A DNA stretch of 64,000 bases from Nymphalis io (Eukaryota > Arthropoda > Insecta > Lepidoptera > Nymphalidae): contig NC_065902.1 of NCBI RefSeq assembly GCF_905147045.1, positions 6,889,377-6,953,376 of the forward strand, written 5' to 3'. The notes below the pieces were generated by a model, which worked only from the letters and a program-made list of their open reading frames with translations, did no database searches and had not been told where the DNA came from. Below, one piece after another: positions 47,316 through 58,999 of the stretch. The position numbers were made by a program, and so were the translations under genes. Each line of letters opens with the position of its first letter. Within the stretch, counting starts at the first letter, position 1.

Positions 47316-47612
47316 GAACGCGTCTGAGTAATCTGAATAGAAACAACTGAATATTCATGTGCTTAATTTGTGTTTATAATTCATCTCTTGCTTAGTGGTG
47401 AAGGAAAACGTCGCGAGAAAACTGCATGTCTCTAATTTCTAAACACCGTAAAACTGTCACATGTATGTATACAACCAATGCATAATGGAATAAGCTCTAA
47501 AAAATCTTCTCCTCAAAAAAAAAGGTGCTTAGTCCGAGGGAGGAGGAGTGCTTTAGCAGGACTTAGCCCAACAGTGGGACATTCACATTGCTATTACTAG
47601 TTACTATTATTA
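47316..47612 (+). mobile_element. SINE-A, near full length, diverged
   Basis: Order kept: TTAGAACGCGTCTGAGTAAT, TTCATGTGCTTAATTTGTGT, GTGGTGAAGGAAAACGTCGC, CTTAGCCCAACAGTGGGACA. A partial duplication near the 3' end (GGTGCTTAGTCC and AGGACTTAGCCC) is unusual. Confidence 0.82.
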
Positions 47613-49235
47613 TTAGTTACTATTATATTGTAATTTCATTGAAACCAAATTTAAATCGTAAGGAATAAGCGTTATTCCACCGAGCAATTCAATTCGGTTA
47701 AGCGAAACGGCTATGCATCAAACCTGACCTAGTGCTTCATTTCATGCCGTTAAGAGGACACTCCATTTAATATGACTAAGCAATTGGCTCTAGCCTTTTA
47801 GTTCTGTTGCCAGGTAATAAGTAATGAGGGAAGTGAGACTGTATTATATAATGAGACTGATATAACTTACCTAACAATGGTTTATAAAATTAGTTGGTTT
47901 ATTTTAGTTAATACGTAGATACACAATGAAGATTTGTATTTTGGTAATCACTATTTACAAACTTGGCCTCTTTAACAGAAGAAGCTGCCCAAAATTGGGA
48001 ATATATAAAATCTAAAACTACTTATAAACAAAGGATCTTAAATATACCACATACAATATTTACCGATGACAACAGACTGAACTTTAAGTTGACTTAACTG
48101 AGTTAATACTGATGTAGAAAAATTAAAAAGTAAATTTGAAAACACATAAAAAAAATTCAGCGTAATATTGTAGCAAGAATATTGCAGGATTTCTCTGTGA
48201 ATTTCGAATTTTTGATCTAACAATGAAACTAGTCCTCCGAATTGAGGCAATGGCATCGGTAGGTAATATTTAACGAGTGACGGGACAAATTGCTTAGAAC
48301 TTATTTTTTATTTTTTAAACAACTATAAACTAATTGATTTCTAATACTTAGGTACCCCTGATGAACTACTGAGCTTTTAATACAACAAGAATTCCATTAT
48401 GCTTCATGATTTACATAACCATAACAAACTCATAAAGAAATATCGTTTAAGATTACTGATGTATTTGACAGCATTAACCAATTTTTACCGAAGCCAATTT
48501 CCAACTTACGACATAGACGTGTATAATAATGTAAAATTCATTATCATAGTTTGTTGGAATGGTAAAGAAATCATAAGCAAAACCACAAAGTTGCTTCTGA
48601 GAATTTCTGCTTTGGTGTCAAGCAGAATTCGAAACCGCGACCAATCTGCTGTTATACGAGAAATCTGTTAGACCAGAGTAGTTAAAAAAGAGAAAAGAAA
48701 AAGACAAAAATAACTCAAACTGTTCAGTTTTATCCAAGTAATATATACACGGAAAAATTACTTTGTTACAATTTTGAGAGTCCTATTTCAATTTGTTGTA
48801 GAACGAGCGCCGGTCATGCATCAACGCTGGCATAGTATTTCATTTCTGCCATTAAGACGACACTGAAACTCCATTTTATCATGAAAAACTATTCGATATC
48901 TCAGTAACGACGTGACATGTGAATTTATTACTTGTTTCGGCGTAGAACTATCGTGTAGTGCATGTTGTAAATTGAAGTCACAATCAGGAAAGTTATGGGT
49001 TAAAACCTAAAATTAACGTTTTTAGATTCTACGCTTATATTTTAACGTTACGTTTTTGCACTTCCATATTAACTCATTCTCTCACAAAAATTGTGAGGCA
49101 ATGAATGCTTTGTTTAATTTGAATAGGTAATTATTTGTAACATATTGATGAAAATAAAAGTTCCTTTAATTCCAAACTAATGGTAGCTTGGCGTTTATTC
49201 GACATGTTTGTTTGAGAACTTACTTTATAGTACAA
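47613..49235. other. AT-rich intergenic DNA
   Basis: No gene is supported. A 90-codon frame at 48399-48671 has no motif and no flanking gene signals; it is not called. Confidence 0.5.
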
Positions 49236-49247
49236 TATTATAAATAA

Positions 49248-49545
49248 ACCGAGATGGCCTAGTGGTAAGAACGCGTGAATCTTAACCGATGATCGTGGGT
49301 TCAAACCCGGGCAAGCACCACTGAATTTTCATGTGCTTAATTTGTGTTTATAATTCATCTCGTGCTTAATGGTGAAGGAAAACATCGTGAGGAAACCTGC
49401 ATGTGCCTAATTTCGTTGAAATTCTGCCACATGTGTATTCTACCAACCCGCATTGGAGCAGCGTGGTGGAATAAGCTCCAAACCTTCTCCTCAAAAGGGA
49501 GAGGAGGCCTTAACCCAGCAGTGGGACATTAACAGGCTGTTACTG
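49248..49545 (+). mobile_element. SINE-A, full length, youngest-looking copy
   Basis: Used here as the family reference. Head: GAGATGGCCTAGTGGTAAGA (A box) and GGGTTCAAACCCGGGCAAGC (B box). Body: TCATCTCGTGC, AACATCGTGAGGAAACCTGC, CCCGCATTGGAGCAGCGTGG. End: CAGTGGGACATTAACAGGCT. TATTATAAATAA is repeated exactly at 49236-49247 and 49546-49557. The head shows descent from a tRNA gene and transcription by RNA polymerase III; mobilisation would need a LINE partner, which is not identifiable from the tail alone. Confidence 0.95.
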
Positions 49546-50216
49546 TATTATAAATAACATTTATATATCAAATCGTTTTATTTAATATATAAAATAAATA
49601 TTTAGAATTCTTCCTTTTTTAAATAGCAAGCGTATTCTGTTCTTATTCAATGCCATTAACGACCTTTCTATATAATTTCATATCATTCGGTGGCAAAATA
49701 ATATTAATGTATTACGATTACTGGATACGAAATATTTTAATAAATGCTCTCGTCACTTTTATTATAGCTTATCATAATATAATATAATTATTAATGGTGT
49801 TCAAAAGATTATTTATTTAAAATGTAATAATTTTACGTGTATAATATATATATTTAATAATATACCACACGATGCAATCACCTATTAATATTATACATTT
49901 AAATTAGTCATTCACTGCTACCCTTAGAGATATACAAGGCTTAAGGCGCTCCTAAGTACAGATTTGATATATAAAATCTATAAGTAAAATCTAAGGCACA
50001 GTTTAAGTAACCGTAAAAAATCTCGAGCGTGGCAGTAAGACATTAATTAAAAAAAAAAAAACAAAATAATCTGTAAAAAAAGAATAATTATAGAACGATT
50101 ATAAATAAGATACATAAGAAAATACCTTTTCGATAACTATTATACATTATTTATAAAATTTATTACTATACGGGATTTCAGAGTATGAGTTTTAAGTCGT
50201 AAACGTTGCATAATAT

Positions 50217-50388
50217 ACCATAGGCATTGGTAATGTAAGATAAATAAACCGCTTCACACAAATGACGACCACAACATGATCTTATTTACCATATATATCA
50301 AAACTGGCTCACACTCCTTCAAACCGGAACACAGCAATACTTAGTGCCTATTACAAATACTTTCTTGTACCACCGGTAAACATTATAT
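50217..50388 (-). mobile_element. SINE-B fragment, old
   Basis: Antisense phrases ATAGGCATTGGTAATGTAAG, CTGGCTCACACTCCTTCAAA, CCGGAACACAGCAATACTTA and TTGTACCACCGGTAA are in order. Confidence 0.65.
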
Positions 50389-50679
50389 TACCTAAAATAA
50401 ATAATAGCTATATTTTGTTCTCACAAAAAGAGAGAGAGAGGATGTATTTATGAGAATTTTAATAGATAAAGAAAAACTTAACATTGTTTCAAGCATTACA
50501 AATCCTTTAAGAAATGGCAGGTGTTTCTAAAGCATCAAGATTTTCTCTAGTGACCGTCTTAAGTCTCAATGTAATAAATTCTTCGCGGTCAATTTAACTT
50601 CACTTATTTATTCTTTATGCCAAGTAAATGTAGCTCATTTAAGTACTTATATCTGTAACTTAAGATTATTTTAATTTAA

Positions 50680-50885
50680 AATAGGTAAGTAGACTTGAGA
50701 ATGGACTAACCGAAGGTAAGTGGTCACATTAGTAATTTTGGAAATATTAATAATATATTAACCCAACTTTGGAAACTAAGATATTATTTTTTAATAGTTT
50801 ACTGGCTTACTCTCCCTCAAACTGATAAATAACAATACTTAAGTTAGTATTGTTGCTTTTTGGCAACCATTCCAGGCTACCAGTT
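50680..50885 (-). mobile_element. SINE-B fragment, old
   Basis: Antisense phrases AAAATAGGTAAGTAGACTTG, GAAGGTAAGTGGTCAC, AACTTTGGAAACTAAGATAT and TACTGGCTTACTCTCCCTCA are in order. Confidence 0.65.
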
Positions 50886-51014
50886 GATTTATTCCTAGTA
50901 AATATATTTAAAAGCATCATAGTATACTAAATGAACTGTCGTTAAATATCTCGTTTATTTAATGGCTTTCACATAAATCTTAAATTCTATGGTACTGTAT
51001 TTATTACAAATTTT

Positions 51015-51130
51015 TGGTCAGGCCAGTTAGTAGTATTGGGTTTGTCTTGCAAGAAATTCTCTGTAGCAGCCTGTAGTTCCTAAATCTGATGCTGCATTTG
51101 CATCTAACCTATTTCTTTTCTTGTCCTGCA
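51015..51130 (+). mobile_element. SINE-C relic
   Basis: GGTCAGGCCAGTTAGTAGT, TTGGGTTTGTCTTGCAAG and TTCTCTGTAGCAGCCTGTAG parallel the SINE-C body after its B box (compare TTGGGCTTTGTCG and TCTCAATAGCAGCCCAGAG). Confidence 0.5.
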
Positions 51131-51814
51131 TATATCTGATTATTTAATATTGTTATTCAAAATTCGGTTAGAAGGACGTTAATAAATAATTAGTGTAAGA
51201 TGAAATGATCCGGTTTTTGCCAAGGCTGATCAAGCGTGGACAAAATAATTTTGTCGTGGTAATTCGTCGCGTACCACTCGCCGACAATCTCTATTCCCTC
51301 ACCTACTTAACCTATTCTTCAGCTAAGTGTCAGGATCTCTGGTTCAGTTGTGTCCACACCACGAGACATTCATAGAGTAATCTTCCAATATGTAACAACG
51401 GCATTATAATGTTATCGCTTGAAGTATATGTTAATTTCATTGGGCAAGTTTCAATTTAAAAAAAAAACCGTTAAGGTATAGTTATACATTTTTTATTCGA
51501 TTCGTCAATGGATGCTATGGTTATGGTCGAAGATGATAAAACGCCACCTTTTTTTAAATCCCAGTAGCTATCGACAAAATAGGGCTCAATAGTAGCAATC
51601 AACATAAATCATTATGACAAGTGTTATTCCATTCGGCAATATTACCGATTTAATTTATTTATATTTTATTTTTATTAATTTATTTACATTTTATATTAAT
51701 AAAATGTTCGGAGGTGAAATATCCCAGTGTTAGTACTACTAAATTATTATTTGCTCAATTTGTACATTACAATCTTGTATGAAAACCAGCATATACCGGA
51801 TGAAAATATAAAAA

Positions 51815-51898
51815 AACAGTGTTATAGAATAAGTTCCAAACTCTATTAATAAAAAGGGAGCCAAGCCAAGCAAGCAGTGGGACATATACTGGCTACCA
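51815..51898 (+). mobile_element. SINE-A 3' fragment, old
   Basis: GTGTTATAGAATAAGTTCCA, AAAAAGGGAG and AGCAGTGGGACATATACTGG match the SINE-A end. Confidence 0.7.
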
Positions 51899-52385
51899 AA
51901 TTTACTTTGAAAATGTTTGAAGACGAATCCAACTTCTCAAAAAGTATTTTTACATAATGCACAAATCAAGCTATACGAAGTTGAAATAAATATAATACCA
52001 AATTATTTAAATAAAAGACAAAAATGAATAAGCGTAACATACTAAAGTAAATAACCAGTTTAATTAAACGCCCAAAGTGGCAATTAGTGAGCAAACATTA
52101 CGCAGTTAATATCATAAACCCTAGGATTAATGTTCTGTGCTGTTTAAACCATTTAAATTGATATGCCATTTTCACTTTTATGGTAATTTATTATTAAATA
52201 GCTTTTCGCAACTAAATATAAACATGTAACAAATCTTGATAGAAAATGTCATTGTATACTATATAATAAAATGATAAACTAATCTTCTTTCGGTATTTCA
52301 TTTTGCTTTTATACTATTAATATAATTTTATGCTTTATTTATCGGTGATATCTAAAATTTTACTAGTTAGCTAAATATTATATCA

Positions 52386-52487
52386 TCCAACAACCCGAAT
52401 TGAAGCAGCGTAGTGGAATAAATAAGCCTCAAGTTTTCAAAGTAGAAAGGTCTTAGCCCAGCAGTGGGGCATAAACAAATCGTTACT
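52386..52487 (+). mobile_element. SINE-A 3' fragment
   Basis: AACCCGAATTGAAGCAGCGT, AGTGGAATAAATAAGCC and CTTAGCCCAGCAGTGGGGCA match the 3' third of SINE-A. Confidence 0.8.
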
Positions 52488-53855
52488 TCCTCCTTTTTAC
52501 GTGTTAATATTATATAGCAGTACTCATAAAGATTATAAAACATTATAAAGGATAATTGTAAATTTTGATTATAATATGTTTTAAAGCGATGTTGTAACCA
52601 TTCTATTTATAATAAAAAGCACAAAGTTGTTAATTTTATGTTGAGTTAGTCTGTTTATAATTATAACTAAAATTGACTCCTGGTCGTGATAACTATACAT
52701 ATAATAAAAATGTAACTGATCGCTGTCTGTACATGGAAGATATTTTAGTAAGTCTTTACAAATGCAATAGAACCCAAAACAATGATTGTTAGAATTTTTG
52801 TCAGTTTATGCCCCGCTAATCTTATAAACAGCTTAACGCATTTGGGTGTAGTTTCCACTTATCTATTGTGGTATCACTAGCTATTGGTTAAAGTCAAAAT
52901 AAAAAGTACAAAAGGTTTTTTTTATTTTGTTGTTAGCTTGCAGCAGCTCTTGTATACCTCCTATGAGCTACCTCAACATCCAAACTAGAGTGGTTTTCAA
53001 TCTAATAACGGTTTCGCTATGGTGGGCGTCATCGTTTCCTTAAACCTATTTTAACCACTCTAGCCTCATTTAAGAGCGAATTCACTCTATAAACAAGCTA
53101 CCGTTGATCGCTTTTTATTAAACCCAACTTTCATTGGATTAGGTCTCGGTGACGATACGAGAACCATAAACTGCTCTTAAGGAGATTGTCTGTAGGAATA
53201 TATAGGGATAAATAAGGATGGATGTAATTATAATTTGGATACAATTCCATTAGATAAATTAACGTGATATTCGAATCTCACAGAGACCGTCCCAAAGGAA
53301 GGTATCAATCAACGGGTCAGCTGCTGAAACAGCTCATGGGAGGACCAATGATTGTACAACGTAGAGCGTATATATGTGTAAAAAGTTGAAAACTTCTATA
53401 GCGTGATTCAGAACACGAACTTCCATTGCGATTTTAAATAGTACAATTCCATATATTTATCAAACTGTAGTAACAAGGGGCTTGAAAAGTCAATGGTTTT
53501 ATTATATCCACATTAAAATGGGCAGTTTTATCGTGAAATAAACAGAAATCTGAATTTAATATGCAGTATTTTGATTGGTTAAGCGGTAAGTTAACTTGTC
53601 GCGCGCCATAGCGATCGCGGGTTTTTCCTGTGTTGATGTGTTGTTGCCTTTTTTGTCATTATTCTTCATATAATATTTATGATTACTTCATTCATTAGTT
53701 ACTTGATTCAAGTGACATCCTTTAATAGCATAATTTAATAAGTATGTTTAACCTTGATGTTTTATTGATAAACAAATACAAATCTAAAAATAAGCATGGC
53801 TATAACATTTCAAATATTTATATGGTTTATAGTTCTAAAGCGAAATAAGTGTTTA

Positions 53856-54070
53856 TAAAATACCCACTGCTGGGCTAAAGGTCTCCTCTCCTTTTTGAGG
53901 AGAATGCTGAGAGCTTATTTGCACCACGAAACTCCAATGCAACCCGCGTTGGAGTTGCGTGATACACACTTGAAATTAAGCACAAGAAAATTTAGTGTCG
54001 CTTGCCCGGATTAGAACCCGTAATCTTTAGTAAATATTCACATGTTCTAGCATTTGGGCCATCACGTATA
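53856..54070 (-). mobile_element. SINE-A copy with central deletion
   Basis: The plus strand reads ACCCACTGCTGGGCTAAAGG, CTCCTCTCCTTTTTGAGGAG, then jumps to ACTTGAAATTAAGCACAAGA and the reversed head TGCCCGGATTAGAACCCG. About 70 bases of the centre are gone. Confidence 0.8.
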
Positions 54071-55154
54071 AATCTAGTTTGACTTAATAATATTGTATAA
54101 TGTTATGATGTAATAATATTATGACTATAATAATAAAAAGTTAATGATAAATTGGTCAAAGTCATATAGATATTTGAGCCATAATACATTTAAGCATATA
54201 TTATAGATAAGCAAACAATGTGATGACATTGTTTTATGCTTGATGCCGTGTTTTTAATAAAAAATCATATCAATTATAGGTCTCCCGGTCACAATCCGAA
54301 ATCAATTGGTTATCTAAACAAATATAAGTAAGTACTATGTTGAAATATTCCACATACGTATTAATCCAGTTAATAATGCAATATGACGGACCGGTTCTCA
54401 ACAAGTGAATCACTTGTTATGTATAAATAGAGAGCGATGTTGGATCGAGCGAGAAGCAATACTACAAGCTATTGTCAATGAATAGTGCGAATAATGTGAC
54501 AAGACATTTGGCTATAATAATTACAAAAAAATGTGGAACCTTTTAAGTACGAAATAAATTAATTTAATTTCAATAATAAAATGTTTTTGAAACACTCGAA
54601 ACGCAGACGTTTGAATAAATTATATTCCCAAAATGGCGGCTTTCTTCGGGGCGGGAGGTGGCGTTTAACTGAAATATGTATTTAAAAAAGCATATTATGA
54701 TGAATTCTGTTATCATTATTCTATTAGACAAATAAAATAAAACAGAATTTCATATAAATATATCGTTTTATGTACCTATAGAAATATAACTATATACATT
54801 TAAACTTACGCCATTCAAACATTATTAAAAATATGAAGAATTCATATAAATACGAATATGAACACATCGTTTTGAGGTTGTTTTATATTATACTATAATA
54901 TCATGAATCTTATTGAATAATTAATAAATTTATTTTCCCATAATATTACAAAGCTTCTTATCAACTAATGACAATATAAAATTTTAGGAGACCGGTGCCT
55001 AAAAAAGGTACATTCTGTACGTCAGAATATTATTAATATATTCAGGTCACCAGGCCCTCAACCCTCAATTAATAGTTGTATTATTATGATGTCCAAATAC
55101 TATTATATTCTTTGGGAAGTATTGCAAACACGTTGAAACAAATACTTGCATAAA
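54071..55154. other. AT-rich flank upstream of the RTE insertion
   Basis: No gene is recognised. A short GC-rich phrase (AAAATGGCGGCTTTCTTCGG, near 54633) stands out but has no associated frame. Confidence 0.5.
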
Positions 55155-55164
55155 TGGCATACAT
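55155..55164 (+). repeat. Target-site duplication, left copy
   Basis: TGGCATACAT, repeated exactly at 56333-56342, brackets the RTE insertion. Confidence 0.85.
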
Positions 55165-56327
55165 TTCGATCAGGCTACAGCACCGTGGACCACATCCATA
55201 CTGTTCGGCAGATTGTGCAGAAGACCGAAGAGTACAATCAGCCGCTGTGTATGGCATTTGTGGACTACGAGAAAGCCTTCGACTCCATCGAAACCTGGGC
55301 AGTGCTCGACTCATTGCAGAGATGTCATATCGATTGGAGATATATCGAGGTACTGAGATGTCTGTACAACGCCGCTACAATGACTGTCCACATCCAGGAC
55401 TGTAAGACGAAGGCGATCCAACTGCGCAGAGGGGTGAGACAGGGGGATGTAATATCCCCGAAACTGTTCACCAACGCGTTGGAAGACGTTTTCAAAACGC
55501 TGGATTGGACTAGGTATGGAGTCAATGTAAACGGCGAGTACATCTCACACCTTCGATTTGCCGACGATATCGTCATCATAGCAGAGTCGCTGGAACAACT
55601 CACCGAAATGCTGCGTAGCCTAGGCGAGTCTTCCCGGTGTGTCGGTCTCGGTATGAACTTGGACAAGACCAAGGTCATGTTCAATAGGCATGTCGTGCCG
55701 GGACCGATATACGTCGAGGGGAAACCTCTCGAAGTTGTTAGTGAATATACCTACCTAGGACAGATAATACAAGTCGGTAGGAACAACTTCGAGAAGGAAG
55801 CCGATCGAAGAATTCGCTTGGGATGGGCAGCATTTGGCAACCTTCGTCAAGTCCTCAAGTCGTCTATACCGCAATGTTTGAAGACGAAAGTCTTCAACCA
55901 ATGCGTCTTACCTGCCATGACATACGGTGCCGAAACGTGGACACTAACTGCGGGACTAGTCCACAAATTCAAAGTCGCTCAGCGTGCTATGGAGCGAGCT
56001 ATGCTCGGAGTATCTTTGAAGGATAAGATCAGAAATGAGATTATCCGGAAAAGAACCGGAGTCACCGACATAGCTTGCAAAATTAGCAGGCTGAAGTGGC
56101 AGTGGGCTGGTCACGTATGTCGTAGGACCGATGGCCGTTGGAGCAGACGAGTCCTAGAGTGGAGACCGCGAATCGGCAAGCGCAGCGTAGGGCGCCCTCC
56201 AGCCAGGTGGACCGACGACCTTAAGAAGGTGGCGGGCACCAACTGGATGCGGAAGGCGGAGGACAGGGAGCTTTGGCGCACCTTGGGAGAGGCCTATGTT
56301 CAGCAGTGGACAACGATTGGCTGTTGA
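55165..56327 (+). CDS. RTE-type reverse transcriptase, N-terminally truncated
   Basis: The uninterrupted frame covers the second half of the reverse transcriptase and the RTE C-terminal domain; the endonuclease and early RT motifs are missing. The frame can be read from a Met at 55146, but residues 1-6 from there are host flank. Numbering from that Met: FRSGYSTVDHIHTVRQI at 7-23, motif A FVDYEKAFDSIE at 38-49 with Asp40, motif B RQGDVISPKLF at 98-108, and the catalytic FADD box at 138-141. The C-terminal portion includes KISRLKWQWAGHVCRRTDGR, GRPPARWTDDLKKVAGTNWM and a WTTIGC end. A full RTE protein is roughly 1000 residues, so about 60% is lost. It is annotated as coding because no stop or frameshift occurs, but without a promoter or endonuclease it is probably an inert retrocopy. 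GC content and codon use differ sharply from the host gene at 32774. Confidence 0.88.
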
Positions 56328-56332
56328 TTGAT
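55165..56332 (+). mobile_element. 5'-truncated RTE-clade LINE insertion
   Basis: The 1168-bp insertion lies between the two TGGCATACAT copies. It is markedly richer in G+C than its flanks. It holds the C-terminal part of the RTE ORF and ends just after the stop in TTGATTGAT, the short-unit type of tail expected of RTE elements. The 5' truncation is typical of target-primed reverse transcription stopping early. Confidence 0.88.
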
Positions 56333-56342
56333 TGGCATACAT
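56333..56342 (+). repeat. Target-site duplication, right copy
   Basis: TGGCATACAT, matching 55155-55164 exactly. Confidence 0.85.
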
Positions 56343-56393
56343 ACTGGATTCAACGGTAACACAAAACGAAAGAAGAATGATAGGCCAGCGGAG

Positions 56394-56510
56394 TCAGATC
56401 ATGCCGCCCTCGCCGCCCTCGTTGATGGCCCACAGCAGCGCGCGCACGAGCTGCTCGTACGAGTCGTAGTCGGGCAGGCACAGCTGGTTATTGTCGTTGC
56501 GCCTCACCCC
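56394..56510 (-). pseudogene. HECT-type E3 ligase C-terminal fragment (probable)
   Basis: Minus-strand codons from 56510 to the TGA at 56396-56394 read NNQLCLPDYDSYEQLVRALL, then WAINEGGEGGMI. HECT ubiquitin ligases end in a C-lobe tail of the form (F/N)N-x-L-x-LP-x-Y-x-S-x3-L-x3-L-x2-AI, and this fits closely. The AREL1-like group is my best guess, from memory. The catalytic Cys would lie further upstream and is not here. An in-frame TGA at 56513-56511 closes the frame. No pyrimidine-tract acceptor precedes it, and the usual Phe near the end seems to be missing (GEGGMI where GEGFGMI would be expected). It is very GC-rich, unlike the surrounding DNA. The RTE insertion lies only about 60 bases past its stop. 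It could be the last exon of a gene entering from the right, but a fragment is more likely. Confidence 0.55.
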
Positions 56511-58725
56511 TCAATACCCTGCATATATGCGCGCGCGCATAGCCCGCCCGCCAGATTCATTATATGATACGTAACGATCAACTTCCTTGCCGAATAAATA
56601 TTATATTTGTATATATTATGGGCCGAGTGATTAATAGGACATTATAAAAAATGCCCGCGCAGTATGAGAAATGGTCCAATTTATTACTTGGTCTATAATA
56701 TATGTATATACTATAAATTGGGAATTTTTTTTCTATCACTTTCAGGATTTAATTTTTAATCGTCAATTGATAAACTAAATATATATATATATATATTATT
56801 ACATATTTATTTAAACTAAATATACTATATATATAACTAAATATATATTACTTTAGATGTACATTTTCATAGTTTATGGTAATTAAATATGATTTGGATT
56901 GAAAACGTTTTTTTTGTATATTTCAATCGCATTAAAACATATTTTGACAAATTCGGCTATCAAATTCACATTGGAAGTTAACCGTTGATTGCTACATTCG
57001 CTAGTAAATACCTCTTGTACTTACTATTTTCCTTATCTGAAAGCTAGAATTTAATCTAAAATCTAATCTAGCTTATAGATAAACATTATATATAAATAAT
57101 TTTCAGGATTTAATTAAAACAAAATAAGTTTATTAAATGTTATTTTTTAATATTTATTATACTTTTTTTTAATTAAAATATTTTTTTTGTTTTCCAACTA
57201 CACCCAAAAACTGTTGCATTATTTGTTTTTGTTTCCGTTATCAATAGTACTTGAGCATCTTTATATGGTACTGGATTAGCATTCTCTTCGGAAGTTGAAA
57301 TCTAAAACACTCAATTAAATTATTACTAAAGAATAGCTGACATAAATATTTCTATGTTAACCTTTTGACTCGGAATCTAATAATATTATAAATTCATAAA
57401 GAATGTTAAACAATGTTATCGTTAGGAAATTATAAAAAGAAGATCGAGTAAATTAAAATAACATATTTACATATAACGAAGCAGTTTAGGTTATTATTGG
57501 ACTCCATATTTATTTGTTTACATTGTCGACGAGTCGATGTTCTTTATCGAAAATCGGGGCTTTTTTTAGCTGACACTGGCAGCACTTGCATGATAAATAA
57601 TTATAGGTTATGAATTATAAATCTCAGGATCCTCCTGAAAATCCTCAGGATTTTAATGCAATACAAGGCTCCGTCACGCTATGGCATAAATAAACATCAC
57701 TGAGAAACTATATTTAGGGACAAAATAGTCGTACTTACGCGTAAAAACACACGCTGGCAATTTTCTTCTTGCTATCACTTTAACATGAAATAATACGACA
57801 ATGCACCATTGTATAACCTGTTTTTGTTAGTTCAAGAATCATGAACTACAAGGCTTATAATAATATAGGTAGGTGAACTAAATATATATTATAATAAAAG
57901 AAATAGGCTACTTTTTATGCTCACTATAAAATGTGTATGTGGGTGTGTGTGTGTGTTTATATGCGAGTAAGTATTTGTTGTGTAGCGTGTGTATCAAAGT
58001 TTTACGCTGGTATAGTCAATAAATTATCTATAGTCTCGTATGTAAGGTTCATTAGCCAATCTTTTAGCGTATATTGTAATTTATACTTATTAAGTTTGTA
58101 ATTATTTACGTATTTATTATATAGAAAAATGCCTAACTAATATCATCTTTCCTCCCACTTGTTGTGGATAGTAGAAAGATTATAGACTCTGTGATTGTAA
58201 ATATAGTCCAGTGCTTGTAAGACGTCGACAAATCCACGTCGGCTCCGATAACGAATTGGATACGGTCGCATTACTGCACGGGGAGTAAGGAACCACTGCG
58301 GCACTTGTTTCAAAAATTAAATTTCTATCGATATTTTTATTACTCTTGAAATGTGGAAATCTCGAAGGATAGTTTATTTTTAACAGATTTAAAAAAAGTA
58401 GGAGTTTGTATGTTTGACACGTTCATGCATTTACACCGGTTATTTGATTAACAGAACCTTAATTTTACAAACAGCTTAAGCTTAACTATTCTTTTTCATT
58501 TTTGGATACAAAAAACATTTTTATCAAGGCAGTATAGTAATACTGTACCATACTTTCACACACTTAAACTAGCGTGCCACAATACGAATACATGCTGGTC
58601 GATAAATTAAAATCATAAATGTAGAGCAATCATACGCCTTGGCTTTGGTATTATAAGAAATTAAAACCTATACGTAAATTGTGATATGATAAGTAAGTAT
58701 ATTATAATTTATATAAAGTAAATTT
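56511..58725. other. AT-rich intergenic DNA
   Basis: Starts with a short GC/CG-rich stretch (to about 56555, including GCGCGCGCGC) that continues the composition of the HECT-like tail, then becomes AT-rich with (TA)n near 56780. A (GT)n tract lies at 57936-57957. A less AT-rich patch near 58220-58310 has no supported frame. No gene is called. Confidence 0.55.
57936..57957. repeat. (GT)n microsatellite
   Basis: A short, slightly imperfect GT tract (GTGTGTGTGTGT core). Confidence 0.85.
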
Positions 58726-58999
58726 GCCGAGCCGTTTGGCGTGGTTGGAAGATACCTGCCTTTCACGCCTAAGGTTGAACAGGAATTTAAATATTTAATA
58801 AATTGGACAGAAATTTGTGTGCATAAACATGTCTGTTTGTCCTGAGTCTGGGTGTAATTATCCAGATAAGTATGTATCTATACAAAAGAAAACTAGTATA
58901 TGTAGTATATCAGTTGTCTGGTTTCCATAGTACAAGCTCTGCTTAATTTGGGATCAGATGGCCGTGTGTGAATAATGTCCTAGGATATTATTATTATAA
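58726..58999 (+). mobile_element. SINE-D copy
   Basis: It matches the copy at 37017 through GGCGTGGTTGGAAGATACCT, TGCCTTTCACGCC, CATGTCTGTTTGTCCTGAGT, CTCTGCTTAATTTGGGATCA and the TATTATTATTAT tail. The B box is replaced by unrelated AT-rich text (58780-58800), so this copy could not be transcribed from its own promoter. Confidence 0.85.

Larger units (their letters stand above)
49558..53855. other. AT-rich intergenic DNA with SINE scraps
   Basis: No gene is supported. Besides the listed SINE pieces there are two less AT-rich stretches (51220-51380 and 52920-53350) without open frames and without a family I recognise; both may be old DNA-transposon remnants. Confidence 0.5.

Noticed and set aside
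48399..48671. 90-codon plus-strand frame
   Set aside because: The translation is typical of AT-rich noise (Ile/Lys/Asn-rich), with no motif and no surrounding gene structure.
55325..55684. 119-codon minus-strand frame, and shorter frames at 55084, 55154 and 55823
   Set aside because: These are shadows of the RTE reverse-transcriptase frame, which carries the motif set (FADD, RQGDVISP).
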